A DNA stretch of 64,000 nt from RDYZ01 sp964518905 (GTDB lineage Bacteria > Cyanobacteriota > Cyanobacteriia > Cyanobacteriales > Geitlerinemataceae): assembly GCA_964518905.1 (NCBI GenBank), contig CAZFJL010000023.1:6601-70600 (forward strand), given 5' to 3'. A model generated the notes under the pieces. It was not told the origin of the DNA, searched no databases, and saw only the letters and a list, made by a program, of their open reading frames with translations. Shown piece by piece: positions 46,397 to 56,032 of this stretch. The position numbers and the translations under genes were made by a program. Each line of letters starts with the position of its first letter. Within the stretch, counting starts at the first letter, position 1.

Positions 46397-47161
46397 CTAT
46401 TTGCGGTACGGAACCAAATTTAGATAGTCCAAACCGGCCACAGCAGCACTGCCCGATCCGCTCGGCTTGGCTGAAGACAGCGATCGTGCCATATCGAGGA
46501 ACGACTCGGGGCAACCCTTCATCGCTGTACCCGTTTGCGGCTTGATGCGGCGCATCCGGCTGGTATCCCAGACGATTTGCGGGAAGCCGAGTTGAGCGCG
46601 GTGGTAGCCGTCGTAGCGCGGCGTCTTCATGTTGAAGGGGGTTTCGCCGAGTTCACGTTGCGGCAGGTTGCGGCGACGTTGGAACGGGACGATATTGTCG
46701 CCGAAGTTATCGAGGTATTCATCGCTGTCGAGCAGTTTGTCGATGAATCCAGCGACGCCTTCGTTGACGATGACGATCGACCAGGCGATCGACTCTTTCT
46801 GATTGTAGGTGTCGCGACCGAGAATACGTTGAACGCACATATCGACGAAGCGATAGTTGCTGTTCGTCGAGAAGTTACGGCGCAGGAACGGATCAGAAAC
46901 CGCCAGACCGCGAATGAATTCACGAACGGTGATGCGACCGTCGCGGAGTTGCGATTCGAGCACAGTTTGACGATTGCATTTCAGCATTTGGTGTTCGCTG
47001 AACACTTGGCGATACGCCGCCCAAATCACTTCGTCCATACCCGATCCGGACAGCAGGTTTTCCGCGTCGAAAACAACCGGCTGATCATCGCCGCCTACTT
47101 CAAACCCCGTGACACGCACATTCTGCGTGACCGGGGTGTAATTCAACAAGGGAAGTGCCAC
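46397..47161 (-). CDS. cpcG: Phycobilisome rod-core linker polypeptide CpcG
   Basis: 254 aa, normal length. MALPLLNYTPVTQNVRVTGF start, then a Pfam PBS-linker domain (about 20-180) with VIWAAYRQVFSEHQMLK, LESQLRDGRITVREFIRGLA, YRFVDMCVQRILGRDTYNQ and DSDEYLDNFGDNIVPFQRRR. A C-terminal extension of some 70 aa is core-directed and hydrophilic, not the hydrophobic type of CpcL. CpcG attaches phycocyanin rods to the allophycocyanin core. GTG start with GGAGA about 13 bases upstream. It is downstream of the lyase gene in the same orientation. Confidence 0.95.
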   Translation of the reverse strand: MALPLLNYTPVTQNVRVTGFEVGGDDQPVVFDAENLLSGSGMDEVIWAAYRQVFSEHQMLKCNRQTVLESQLRDGRITVREFIRGLAVSDPFLRRNFSTNSNYRFVDMCVQRILGRDTYNQKESIAWSIVIVNEGVAGFIDKLLDSDEYLDNFGDNIVPFQRRRNLPQRELGETPFNMKTPRYDGYHRAQLGFPQIVWDTSRMRRIKPQTGTAMKGCPESFLDMARSLSSAKPSGSGSAAVAGLDYLNLVPYRK

Positions 47162-47352
47162 TTAAAATATCTCCGTTTACTTATAAGCTGCGTTTATGGA
47201 TTGTTGCAAGCTAGTCACAATCAACAGTATGGGATCGCGCGAAAGCTCGCGTTATTTTCCTGAGTGACCGTAACGATTCTTAATGGTCTGTTCTGGTCAT
47301 ACTTCATGCTGGACTTCCTGCGGTGCGCGGCAAGCCATGAAGTACGATCGCT

Positions 47353-47961
47353 TTACCAGCCAAACACGGAATAAAATTTCGCGCTGGGTGTTTTGGAGGC
47401 GATCGGTGCGGTATCGACTTCTAGGGGTTCTGCCTTGGTGCTGAGGCGATTTTCGGTGCAAAAAGTCGCGGTGCTAAACCCGCCAAAGCGCTTAACGGTG
47501 CTGGTACGCATCCGTACATCGGGCGAGGCAAACCAAAAGCGTTCGATCGAACTCATGGTTTCGTATTCTGTGATCAGCGTCAGACCGCCTTCCGCGTCCA
47601 TTTCAAATTGTCCGGCGACGGGGACGATTTCGGCGTAGCCCCGCTCGCGTAGCATTTTGCCTTTGGTGGGATCGTCGGCGTCAGGCACGATCGCGAACAC
47701 CGTAGAACCGGCGTGATTTTCGTCATCTTCGCGATCCCACTGCATCGAGCCGCTCCACTGTACGAACGCACCGCCCGCCGCTTGGCTCGGGTCGATTTCG
47801 TGCATTTGGCAGATCTCCGCGACGCGATCGTCATCGGCGGGCAGGGCTTCGACCTGGATCGCCGATCCGCCCAATTCCGCGCGACGAAAAGGGAGGTGAT
47901 GGGTTGTGCGTTGAGAGTGCCAGGTTCCGGCACTGCTCTCGAAAAACTGCATGGCGTCCAT
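47353..47961 (-). CDS. cpcS: CpcS/CpeS-family phycobiliprotein bilin lyase
   Basis: About 202 aa. MDAMQFFESSAGTWHSQRTT, HHLPFRRAELGGSAIQVE, FVQWSGSMQWDRED, LRERGYAEIVPVAGQFEMD, LITEYETMSSIERFWFASPD and VKRFGGFSTATFC match the CpcS/CpeS (DUF1001) lyases, ten-stranded lipocalin-like barrels that attach phycocyanobilin to Cys84-type sites of phycobiliprotein subunits. The neighbouring cpcG fits a light-harvesting role. I start at the ATG at 47961; two upstream ATGs (47997 the first) lie in a short repeated TGTCCCAT segment. Subtype (S, U or T) is not certain. Confidence 0.88.
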   Translation of the reverse strand: MDAMQFFESSAGTWHSQRTTHHLPFRRAELGGSAIQVEALPADDDRVAEICQMHEIDPSQAAGGAFVQWSGSMQWDREDDENHAGSTVFAIVPDADDPTKGKMLRERGYAEIVPVAGQFEMDAEGGLTLITEYETMSSIERFWFASPDVRMRTSTVKRFGGFSTATFCTENRLSTKAEPLEVDTAPIASKTPSAKFYSVFGW

Positions 47962-47997
47962 GATTCCAGTCTGTCCCATTGTTCTAGCTTGTCCCAT

Positions 47998-48357
47998 GAT
48001 GTTTACGATGTGGATTGCGTCTTAAAATATGTCTTAAATAATCAATCTAAATTTAGATTAATTATCGGATTGACTGAGATAAAAAGTCTAAACCGTCCTG
48101 ATGAATACTGTGGGCTGGCGATCGCAAGCTGACGGCTCAGAATAGTAATGTCCGAATTTGTAATCACTGCGATCGTCCTGGGTTACGATCAATCTGAATA
48201 ATTACATCAGCATAATTACCGGCGTGCAGCGAAGCTGAGACCGTAGCGATCGCCCTCAAGCCCGAATTGTTACGGTGAACGCCTCCTGATCAAGTGTTCG
48301 ATCCGCCTGCTTCACATTTTTGCATTCCCCCCAACCTTTCAAACGGCCTAACCTGCG
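47998..48357. other. Divergent region between lyase and ABC genes
   Basis: About 360 bases, AT-rich near 48020-48080. It holds the promoters of the lyase and the ABC locus. No ORF or repeat recognised. Confidence 0.4.
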
Positions 48358-49380
48358 ATGACGATCGAAGTCGAAAACCTGAGCAAATCCTACGGCACAA
48401 CCCAGGCGATCGACAGCCTCAACTTTAACGTCGAAAACGGTCAGATCCTCGGCTTGCTTGGCCCCAATGGCGCGGGTAAAACCACGACGATGCGAATTTT
48501 GTCGGGATTTTTGCCCGCCACGTCGGGAACGGCACGCATTGCCGGGTTCGATGTCCATGAACAATCGATGGCCGTGCGCCAACGCATCGGTTACTTGCCC
48601 GAAACGCCGCCGCTGTACCCAACGATGACCGTCGAAGGTTATCTACATTTTGTCGCGCGGATTAAGGGCATCAGCGCAGGCGATCGCGCCGAAAAAGTCA
48701 CCTCCGCCATTCGCCGCTGCGGCTTGCTCGATCGACGCAAAAGCCTGATTTTGAAACTGTCCAAAGGCTACCGTCAGCGGGTCGGCATTGCCCAGGCGAT
48801 CGTCCACGATCCACCGGCGATCGTCCTTGATGAGCCGACCGTCGGTCTCGATCCGCAACAGGTGGTCGAAGTCCGTAAATTAATCCAAAGCTTGGCAGGC
48901 GATCGGACGATCCTTTTGTCCTCGCACATTTTGCCCGAGGTCAGCGCCACCTGTTCCCAAGTGGCGATCGTCAATCATGGCCGCATCGTCGCCACCGATA
49001 GCCTCGATAACCTGATGACGCAGCTCACGCGCGGTGGCTATGAAATCGAAGTCGGTGGTGATATTAACGGTATCGACGCGGCAGTGCAGGCATTTTTACG
49101 GAACGTACCGGGCGTCGAGGACGTCGAGGCGATCGCTGTGGAGGATCTGCCCGAGGGGCGCTACCGTTTTCGGGTGACGATCGAGCCGGGAAGTGAACCG
49201 GGCGGCGCGATCGCCAGCGCGATCGTCGAGTCTCAGCTTGACTTGCTCGAAATGCGCCGCACCCGTGCCAGCCTCGAAGATGTCTTCATCAAACTCACCA
49301 CCGAAGATTCACCGGAAAATTCATCGATGGGCGACACTCTCGCGATCGCGGAACCTGCCAGCGCTGCGATCAATTTGTAG
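48358..49380 (+). CDS. ABC transporter ATP-binding protein (GldA-like)
   Basis: 340 aa. Walker A GPNGAGKT (35-42), Q-loop in IGYLPETPPLYP, signature LSKGYRQRVGIAQA, Walker B AIVLDEPTVGLDP and H-loop LLSSHILPE. A C-terminal extension of about 100 aa is typical of ABC-2 exporters. The downstream genes are a single permease and a GldG-type protein, the GldA-GldF-GldG arrangement. In Bacteroidetes that set is tied to gliding; in cyanobacteria the role is unknown. Cytoplasmic face of the membrane. Confidence 0.92.
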   Translation: MTIEVENLSKSYGTTQAIDSLNFNVENGQILGLLGPNGAGKTTTMRILSGFLPATSGTARIAGFDVHEQSMAVRQRIGYLPETPPLYPTMTVEGYLHFVARIKGISAGDRAEKVTSAIRRCGLLDRRKSLILKLSKGYRQRVGIAQAIVHDPPAIVLDEPTVGLDPQQVVEVRKLIQSLAGDRTILLSSHILPEVSATCSQVAIVNHGRIVATDSLDNLMTQLTRGGYEIEVGGDINGIDAAVQAFLRNVPGVEDVEAIAVEDLPEGRYRFRVTIEPGSEPGGAIASAIVESQLDLLEMRRTRASLEDVFIKLTTEDSPENSSMGDTLAIAEPASAAINL

Positions 49381-49464
49381 CCATCCGTTTTGTGTATGAA
49401 CCTTCACGTTTGATCGCTTCTATCCCCCCCTCCTGATTCGCTTTCCTTTCTCTTTTCCTCCCCT

Positions 49465-50265
49465 ATGGCCACGATTTTCGCCAGCATCATCGCCATCTAT
49501 CGCAAAGAACTCTCCGGCTACTTCGTCTCCCCCCTTGCGATGGCGATCGCCGGACTATTTTGGTTAATTGCAGGCTTCTTTTTTACGACCATTTTGCTGA
49601 GTGGAACCGGTATCCTAGCCCAAGCCGCCAACCGCGCCCAGCTCGGCATCACCGACCCGCCGCTTGATGTTCCCTACCAGTTTTTACAGTTTTTCCTCGG
49701 GACAATTTCATCGCTATCGCTGTTCATTTTGCCGATGCTTTCGATGGGATTGTATGCCGAAGAACGCAAGCTCGGCACGCTCGAATTACTCGCCACATCG
49801 CCGATCACCAACTGGGCGGTCGCAACGGGAAAATTACTCGGGGTTGTGACGTTTTACACCGTGGCAATCGCGCCGCTGCTGCTATACGAGGCGATCGCCT
49901 TCACCGGCTCTGAACCGCCCATGCCCGCAACCCTGCCACTGATGGGACACTTAGCCTTGATTTTGCTTGCGGCTAGCGTTTTGTCGCTCGGCATGTTCGT
50001 CTCTTCGTTGACCGACAGCACAATTTTGGCCGCCGTGTTGACCTTTGCGCTGGTGCTGTTCCTCTGGGTCACGTCCGCGATCGGTCAAACCATCCAAGGG
50101 CCGATCGGCGAGGCGATTTCTCATCTATCGCTGTTGGAACATTACAATCAGCTCACCCAAGGAGTGCTCGATACGGGTAGCATTATTCTGTTCTTGAGCT
50201 ATATTTTTCTCGGGATTTTTCTCACCGCACAATCGATCGAAGCGCTCCGTTATCAGCGATCGTGA
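49465..50265 (+). CDS. ABC-2 type permease (GldF-like)
   Basis: 266 aa, six membrane helices. It begins MATIFASIIAIYRKELSGYFVSPLAM, the common start of ABC-2 permeases of this type, with QFFLGTISSLSLFILPMLSMGLYAEERKLGTLELLATSPI as the cytoplasmic loop region and a last helix SIILFLSYIFLGIFLTAQSI. It pairs with the upstream ATPase, 84 bases before. Substrate unknown. Confidence 0.9.
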   Translation: MATIFASIIAIYRKELSGYFVSPLAMAIAGLFWLIAGFFFTTILLSGTGILAQAANRAQLGITDPPLDVPYQFLQFFLGTISSLSLFILPMLSMGLYAEERKLGTLELLATSPITNWAVATGKLLGVVTFYTVAIAPLLLYEAIAFTGSEPPMPATLPLMGHLALILLAASVLSLGMFVSSLTDSTILAAVLTFALVLFLWVTSAIGQTIQGPIGEAISHLSLLEHYNQLTQGVLDTGSIILFLSYIFLGIFLTAQSIEALRYQRS

Positions 50266-50304
50266 ACTATTCTCAGAACTCAAATAACGGTAAATCTTAG
50301 AACG

Positions 50305-50420
50305 TGTCATCAATTAGCACCAGACCCCTTACAGGGTAAGCTGTTGAACGCCCGACCCAACAAAAAACAAAAGGGGCTGAAACCCTTGCTGAATCAAGGC
50401 TACAAATCTAATTGATGACA
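50305..50420. mobile_element. 116-bp TIR element
   Basis: TGTCATCAATTAG (50305-50317) and its exact complement CTAATTGATGACA (50408-50420) bound a segment with no ORF. It lies just after the permease gene and helps to separate it from the GldG-type gene. No clear target duplication. Confidence 0.65.
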
Positions 50421-50610
50421 GCCCCTAGAACAGCACGATCGGGTTCGTGTGCTTGAGCTAGTTAATTCAGTCAAGATAAGTTTGAAAGATAAGTTTAAAA
50501 AATAAAAAATGTGAAATAAAGTATTTCTCAAGCTCTGAACAATCGTCAATTTTTTTTAATCAGGAAATGACAATGATGTTCTTGAGTAGGTCAAGACAAT
50601 AAACAATGAC

Positions 50611-50650
50611 TTCAGACCTTTGAGGTTTTAGAAACTTCAAAGGTCTCGCC
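50611..50650. repeat. AGACCTTTGAGG palindrome, second copy
   Basis: Imperfect palindrome from AGACCTTTGAGG (50614) to AGGTCT (50646), with the same outer bases (GACTTCAG... left, CTCGC...GCGATC right) as the perfect palindrome at 34408-34440. Confidence 0.75.
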
Positions 50651-50737
50651 CTAGCGATCAATCCAGAAATCATTTTTTTGCTTAATTTTCGTTATTTATT
50701 ACCTCTTTAATTCTGTCGATCGACTCAAAAAACAGAT

Positions 50738-52543
50738 ATGAAAACGCGACTGACACAACTTAAGCAATATTGGATCTTCTTACTCTGGATCGGTCTCTTT
50801 CTCCTGGTTGCCGGTGGTACAGCCGGTTTGCTGACCGGGGAATGGATGCCAACGCCGACGCTGATGATCATCTTCGGGACGACATCGCTGTCGATGTGGG
50901 CGACGGGACAAGATCGCGTCGCGCGGGGATTTTGGTCACGCCGATCGACCGAAATCGGCACGAATGCGATCGTCTCGACCCTGGCCGTGGTCGGCATTCT
51001 CGCCGCCATTAACGTCCTCGGCGCACGCTACAGCCACCGCATCGACCTCACCGAAGCAAAACAATTCACCCTCGCACCCGAGTCGATCGCGATCGCCGCC
51101 AACCTCGACGCCCCCGTCAAGGTCTGGATCTTCAGCTACCAAACCAATCCCGCCGACGAAGCCCTGCTCGACAACTATCGGCGAGCCAGCGACGGCCAAA
51201 TCACGTACGAGTACATTGACCCCCAAGCCAAACCGGGCATGGTGCAAGAGTTTGGCGTCACGGCGGATGGCGAGGTCTTTCTAGAGGCAAATGATGGTCG
51301 CCAGTTTGTCCAGACGATCGGTCTCGATGGGCTCTCGGAAACGCAGCTATCGAACCGAATCGCCCAGCTCGGAGCCGGAGCCGCGAGCAAGATTTATTTC
51401 CTTCAAGGGCACGGCGAGCGATCGGTGATGGACGGCCAGCAGGACGGCATGGCGCGGGCGATGAAAGCGCTGGAGGAGAAGAATTTCGAGGTTGAGCCGC
51501 TGACCTTGACGGGTGCGGCTGGGTCGGCGATCCCGCAAGATGCAGCGGTCTTGGCGATTATCAGTCCAGCGACAGCGCTATTTGACACTGAAGTCGCGGC
51601 GATTTCCGACTATTTGGCAGCGGGTGGACGGGTGTTGCTGACCGTCGATCCGAATACGGAGCCGAAGCTGGATGAATTTGCGGCGTCCTGGGGAATCGAG
51701 CTGGGGACGGGGATTGCGATCGATCCCGAGCGTTGGGTGCAAGGTCTCGGCCCGGCGGCTCCCTTGGCGATCGATTATGGTCAGCACCCGATCACCCAGG
51801 AATTCGGTCAAAATTTTTCGCTCTTCCCGGTCGTCAAACCGCTGCGATTAAGCGAAGCCGAGGACATTACGGCGCAACCTCTCGTGTTTACCAGTGATGC
51901 GAGCTGGGAGGAGATGAGTCTCGATCAAGGGCCGGACTGGACGCTGGATGCGCCGGAGGATCAGCCGGGGCCGTTAATTTTGGCGGTGGCGCTCTCGAAG
52001 CCGGTGGAGTCGGCGGCGGCGGCAAGCGCGATTGATAGCGAGACCGACGAGACGGAGACCGCCGAGACTGAAACAGCCGAGCCGCTGAATGAATCCGAGC
52101 CGATCGCGGCTGAGGAAACACCTGCGGAGGAAACCGCGACTGAACCGACCGAGGAAACGGCCACGCCAGCCGAATCAACCGAGACTGATTCGATCGAGGC
52201 TGATTCGACCGAGACTGACGCGACTCAGGAGGAACCGAACACAACGGAGGATCAGAACCCCGAGGCTCCCGAAATCGAGGCGCGTTTGGTGATGTTTGGC
52301 GATTCCGATTTTCTGACGGATAGCTTTTTCGATAATCAGCTTAATGGCGATTTATTTTTAAATGCGATCGGCTGGCTAGCGGAGGTGGATGAAACGCAGC
52401 TTTCGATCCGAGCGAAAGAGTCCACGGAGCGATCGCTCACGTTAACGCCACCGGTGGCGCGTTTTCTGGCGTGGACGGCGTTGGCAACGTTCCCGGCGAT
52501 CGGCTTTGGGGCGAGCGCAATTCTGTGGTGGAAACGACGTTAA
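50738..52543 (+). CDS. GldG family protein with acidic low-complexity insert
   Basis: 601 aa. Two N-terminal helices (about 10-55), one more near 80-100, then a large extracytoplasmic ABC-type_uncharacterised (GldG) domain: RIDLTEAKQFTLAPESIAIA, KVWIFSYQTNPADEALLDNYRR, ITYEYIDPQAKP, IYFLQGHGERSV, GRVLLTVDPNTEP. A C-terminal helix ends in WWKRR. Residues about 425-510 are a Glu/Thr/Ala-rich insert just before the last conserved block RLVMFGDSDFLTD. It is the third gene of the ABC locus but sits 470 bases away, across two repeat elements. Confidence 0.9.
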   Translation: MKTRLTQLKQYWIFLLWIGLFLLVAGGTAGLLTGEWMPTPTLMIIFGTTSLSMWATGQDRVARGFWSRRSTEIGTNAIVSTLAVVGILAAINVLGARYSHRIDLTEAKQFTLAPESIAIAANLDAPVKVWIFSYQTNPADEALLDNYRRASDGQITYEYIDPQAKPGMVQEFGVTADGEVFLEANDGRQFVQTIGLDGLSETQLSNRIAQLGAGAASKIYFLQGHGERSVMDGQQDGMARAMKALEEKNFEVEPLTLTGAAGSAIPQDAAVLAIISPATALFDTEVAAISDYLAAGGRVLLTVDPNTEPKLDEFAASWGIELGTGIAIDPERWVQGLGPAAPLAIDYGQHPITQEFGQNFSLFPVVKPLRLSEAEDITAQPLVFTSDASWEEMSLDQGPDWTLDAPEDQPGPLILAVALSKPVESAAAASAIDSETDETETAETETAEPLNESEPIAAEETPAEETATEPTEETATPAESTETDSIEADSTETDATQEEPNTTEDQNPEAPEIEARLVMFGDSDFLTDSFFDNQLNGDLFLNAIGWLAEVDETQLSIRAKESTERSLTLTPPVARFLAWTALATFPAIGFGASAILWWKRR

Positions 52544-52576
52544 TTAAAAACGTTGAATATAAAGTTGAACAAAAAA

Positions 52577-52607
52577 AGATGTGATTTATTTTTCATAAAT
52601 CACATCT
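52577..52607 (-). terminator. Terminator for the BON-gene transcript
   Basis: Perfect 13-bp stem AGATGTGATTTAT / ATAAATCACATCT with a 5-base loop; on the minus strand it is followed by a T run. It would end leftward transcription and lies 33 bases after the gldG stop. Confidence 0.7.
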
Positions 52608-52647
52608 ACTAGGATTAATTATTGGATACGTTGACAATCAACAGATC

Positions 52648-52788
52648 GGGAGCATCCCGTTTATGCAACTTGCCCCTCATCCCCCAGCCCCTTCTCCCAA
52701 AAAAGGGAGAAGGGGAGACCGATTCAAAGTCCCTCTCCCAACTTGGGAGAGGGATTTAGGGTGAGGGTGACACAAATGGGATGCTCCC
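52648..52788. mobile_element. 141-bp MITE-like element with 8-bp target duplication and CCC-palindrome core
   Basis: Ends GGGAGCATCCCGTTT (52648-52662) and AAATGGGATGCTCCC (52774-52788), 14 of 15 complementary, are flanked by AACAGATC on both sides (52640-52647 and 52789-52796). The interior is the CCCTCATCCCCC...GGGTGAGGG core. It lies between the convergent gldG-type and BON genes. Confidence 0.88.
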
Positions 52789-52829
52789 AACAGATCTCAC
52801 CGTTTCAGCAAGTTGAATTGGTGTTTTCT

Positions 52830-53222
52830 CTAGCCGATCGTCACTTCATCAGTTTGGATACCGGTAGATCCGTAGACCTCATCTGCGATCGCAATCAACC
52901 GATCGAGATCGGCTTGACTCGGCACGCTACCTTTGAGGACAACCGTACCCGACAGTTGCGCCACCCAAACCGAGTCGAGATCGGCGGTCGCGGCATCCAG
53001 ATCGAATGCTGCCGCAACCCGCTTGGCGAGACCGCTTTCGTCATATTTACCATCAAGCCCCACACGTTCGGGGGGAATGGCATCACCACCGTCGTCGGTG
53101 AAGTCCTGAGCCGCCGATAAATTCGCCGCTTTGCCGCGCTTCGATTCATAGATCGGCATCAAATTACGGCTGTCGGCCTTTTCTTTCTCTTCTTTTCCGA
53201 AAATTCGTTGGAGCCATGCCAT
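52830..53222 (-). CDS. BON domain protein
   Basis: 130 aa. A short N-terminal amphipathic/basic segment (MAWLQRIFGKEEKEKADSRN) precedes a disordered part and a C-terminal BON-like domain (about 65-128) with LAKRVAAAFDLDAATADLDS, VAQLSGTVVLKGSVPSQADL and RLIAIADEVYGSTGIQTDEV. BON domains are small phospholipid- or protein-binding modules often involved in envelope stress. There is no cleavable signal peptide, so a cytoplasmic location is likely here. Monocistronic by position. Confidence 0.85.
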   Translation of the reverse strand: MAWLQRIFGKEEKEKADSRNLMPIYESKRGKAANLSAAQDFTDDGGDAIPPERVGLDGKYDESGLAKRVAAAFDLDAATADLDSVWVAQLSGTVVLKGSVPSQADLDRLIAIADEVYGSTGIQTDEVTIG

Positions 53223-53541
53223 TTTAAATCGTGCCTCAATTTTGAAGAGTTACAGACGATATGAAGAATCAGAATAACAATTTAACCTGTTTTTTAATTC
53301 TTCAATCAAAATAATACTAATCTCGTCCATTCCTTGGCGAACAGTATTTAACATTCTCTACATATCGTTATCTTTACAATCTATTTTGGTGCGATCAATA
53401 CTGCTATTCAAATCAACACATTAAATTGCAAACCACGGATTAATTTTACGTGTTTTTTGGACAATCTCGAATTAATGTTAGCGAAGTGAACCCGGCATTT
53501 CCGTACTTTCGTAATGCCAAAAGCGCAGTGAAAAGTTAACG
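53223..53541. other. AT-rich intergenic region
   Basis: About 320 bases, AT-rich, upstream of the BON gene and downstream of the MCP gene. No ORF or repeat recognised. Confidence 0.4.
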
Positions 53542-54993
53542 CTAGAGCAAGCTTTTTAAATGCTCGATCGCATCTTTAAGACTCTCCGCTCCCTGGCGTA
53601 ACTGGGAGATCCCCATCGATGTTTCGTGGGCGGTATGGCTAAAATCTTGCATCGCTGTGGCGACTTGATCGATCGCGCGTTCCTGTTGCTGGGTCGTGAG
53701 TAAATTTTGCTGGTTGCCGAGGTTGACCAAATCGATGGCGGAAACTACGCCGGATAAAACGGTTGTCGTGTCGGCGGCCTGTTGAGCGTTCGAGGCTGCT
53801 AGCTGTGTGCTGCTAACCGTGGCTTTGGCGGTGCTGTCGATTGATCGCTCAATTTCGGCCACCAGTTCATGGATGCGAGCTGCCGATCCACGACTACGAT
53901 CGGCTAGCGTCCGGATTTCTGCCGCCACCACACCGAACCCTTTGCCAAACTGTCCCGCCCGTACCGCTTCCACCGCAGCATTCAGAGCCAGCATATTAGT
54001 TTGGGTGGCTAGATCACTAACCAAGGTCGAGATATTGCCAATTTCATTCGCTCGCTGTTGTAGTAGCGTGACGTTTTCGGCGATCAACTGCACGCTATCT
54101 TGCAGCGTCTCAATTTCAGCTCGAATCACACCGACCGAGTGGTTGCCCTCATTGGTCAAATTCAACGCCTGCTGGGCGTTGCTTTGGGTTTCGTTAGCTT
54201 GCTGTACTGATTGGCGTGCGGAACTGCTTAACTCCGATGTGGAGGTTGCGGTTTGCTGAATGGCGCTGGCCTGCTGGGCGACGATGCGTTCTTGTTCGCT
54301 GGCAACCGTCGCAATTTCCGAGGTGGCACGCTCGATGCTGCCGATCGCCTCCTGCAAGGCAACCGTTAAACTTTGGCGCACAATCAAGAAACCGATCGGC
54401 GACCCCAGCCCCACCGCAGCCACGAGCAGCGGCACAAACACCCACCAGGTTTGCTGGTAGATGGCTTTTGCCTTTTGGCGTTCTATCGTCGCCACGTCCA
54501 CTTGAAGTTTCATGAGTTCCGTCAGGCTCACGGATAGTGGATCGATCGACTGATAAAGGGCTATGCGCAACGGTGACCAGTTCGTTTCATTGCGATTAAT
54601 CGCGGCAGACAGCGCAGTGATCGCAGTGTCGGCAGGCCCAAACTGGGACTCGACCGTTGCGACTCGTGCGGCTTCATCCGCTGTGAGGTAGGTGGCTGTG
54701 TATTGCTCCCAATGTTCATCAATACTGGTACGGGCGCGATCGAGTTCCTGCTGGGCTACGGTCGGCGAAAGAGCGCCCATTTCAAGCTTATTCGCGACAT
54801 CAATAGCCGTAATTGCATACCCATCGGAGACCGCCTTTAACTGCATCAGCGGCATCATGCGATCGTCATAAATCGTTTGCACCTGTCGATCAATTCGCCG
54901 AAACGAATACAGCGCATAGGTTCCGACCAAAACCAAAGCCACGATTGGAATACCAAATCCAAAGTAAAACTTTTGACGCAAATTCATAGCCAT
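53542..54993 (-). CDS. Methyl-accepting chemotaxis protein
   Basis: 483 aa. Membrane helix at about 9-30, a periplasmic four-helix-bundle sensor (about 31-185, RIDRQVQTIYDDRMMPLMQL), a second helix (about 183-205), and a cytoplasmic signalling domain. The hairpin tip is NEIGNISTLVSDLATQTNML followed by ALNAAVEAVRAGQFGKGFGV and VAAEIRTLADRS. A typical HAMP domain is not evident after the second helix. It probably directs type IV pilus-based phototaxis or motility. No che genes are nearby. Confidence 0.93.
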   Translation of the reverse strand: MAMNLRQKFYFGFGIPIVALVLVGTYALYSFRRIDRQVQTIYDDRMMPLMQLKAVSDGYAITAIDVANKLEMGALSPTVAQQELDRARTSIDEHWEQYTATYLTADEAARVATVESQFGPADTAITALSAAINRNETNWSPLRIALYQSIDPLSVSLTELMKLQVDVATIERQKAKAIYQQTWWVFVPLLVAAVGLGSPIGFLIVRQSLTVALQEAIGSIERATSEIATVASEQERIVAQQASAIQQTATSTSELSSSARQSVQQANETQSNAQQALNLTNEGNHSVGVIRAEIETLQDSVQLIAENVTLLQQRANEIGNISTLVSDLATQTNMLALNAAVEAVRAGQFGKGFGVVAAEIRTLADRSRGSAARIHELVAEIERSIDSTAKATVSSTQLAASNAQQAADTTTVLSGVVSAIDLVNLGNQQNLLTTQQQERAIDQVATAMQDFSHTAHETSMGISQLRQGAESLKDAIEHLKSLL

Positions 54994-55287
54994 GCCTCAC
55001 CGAACCAAGCTGCCGCGTTGCCGCAGCGGACTGTGTTTTATACCTCTACTCTAGGACTGGAGCGAGGTACAAATGCTTAGAGCGACAAGAACCGATACGT
55101 TGCTTTGTGGTTTTCCCTCGTACGGATTCTGAAAATGCGAAAAAAGTCTAAAAGATGTAACGGATTGCGATCGCGGTAATGAATTGTTAAGGTTCTGAGT
55201 GAACCTGAATGAATGCGACGCACGGAAGCTCCTAGCAATATCAATCCGGAGCGATCGCGCTAGTTTGCCCCTGGAGAGTTAGAAATC

Positions 55288-55773
55288 GTGTGGATTTCCG
55301 TTGCCGCCGCGATCGCGGCGTTTGTCTTTTCGAGTCTGGTTGAATATTGGGTACACCGCCTGATGCACGCTTCGCCGCGTGCGGGTGAACGCCATCGCGA
55401 CCACCACCGCCGCAATGAAGGTCAAGGCGTGGCGCTTGAGTTTGTCGATTATGTCAAAGGCGCGGGAATTGCGATGGTCGTACCGCTGCTATTTTCCCTG
55501 CCCTTTGGTCTCGGCTGGCTGACCGGTGCGCTTGCCTATGCCGCATTTTCCGCCTATGCCCACCAGCTCCAGCACGAAAACCCGGCGAAGGTGTTCTGGA
55601 TGAAAATGCCGGTTCACTACGTCCACCACAAATATCAAATGTGGTATCACAACTTTGGTTTAGCGGTGGACTGGTGGGATCACGTGTTTGGCACGTATAA
55701 GGCGGTGGAATGGATTTCGGATGAAGAACGCGCCTTAGCGGAACGTGGCTATCTGGAATTGCGCTGGTGGTAA
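55288..55773 (+). CDS. Fatty acid hydroxylase / sterol desaturase superfamily protein
   Basis: 161 aa integral membrane di-iron enzyme. Histidine boxes: EYWVHRLMH, ERHRDHHRRNEG, YAHQLQHENP and VHYVHHKYQMWYHNFG, with three or four helices between. The length is short but typical of the bacterial beta-carotene-hydroxylase-like/FA-hydroxylase group. The substrate could be a carotenoid or lipid. GTG start at 55288 with GGAGAG about 11 bases upstream. Monocistronic. Confidence 0.85.
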   Translation: MWISVAAAIAAFVFSSLVEYWVHRLMHASPRAGERHRDHHRRNEGQGVALEFVDYVKGAGIAMVVPLLFSLPFGLGWLTGALAYAAFSAYAHQLQHENPAKVFWMKMPVHYVHHKYQMWYHNFGLAVDWWDHVFGTYKAVEWISDEERALAERGYLELRWW

Positions 55774-55832
55774 TGCTGCCGCGACGTTGATCAAATTACG
55801 CCAATTACGTTCCATGCAGATTGCTCAGTACA

Positions 55833-56008
55833 TACGTAACACAAGCTTCTAGCTTGTTCAAGAGCAAGCTATAGGTGTTCGTAGTGTTCGTAGGGTGGGC
55901 ATTGCCCACCATTACGACAATGTTTCCAGGGATGGAATATTTGTCGTGCAACCGTGCATTGATCGTGGTGGGCAATGCCCACCCTGCAACTTGTTCTTGT
56001 GTTACGTA
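55833..56008. repeat. Palindromic repeat with GTAGGGTGGGCATTGCCCACC core
   Basis: Outer inverted ends TACGTAACACAAG (55833-55845) and CTTGTGTTACGTA (55996-56008) enclose two inverted copies of the GGGTGGGCATTGCCCACC palindrome, a repeat type common in cyanobacterial genomes. No ORF. Confidence 0.75.
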
Positions 56009-56032
56009 ACCGTAGTTTGTCCTCAGTAGCCA

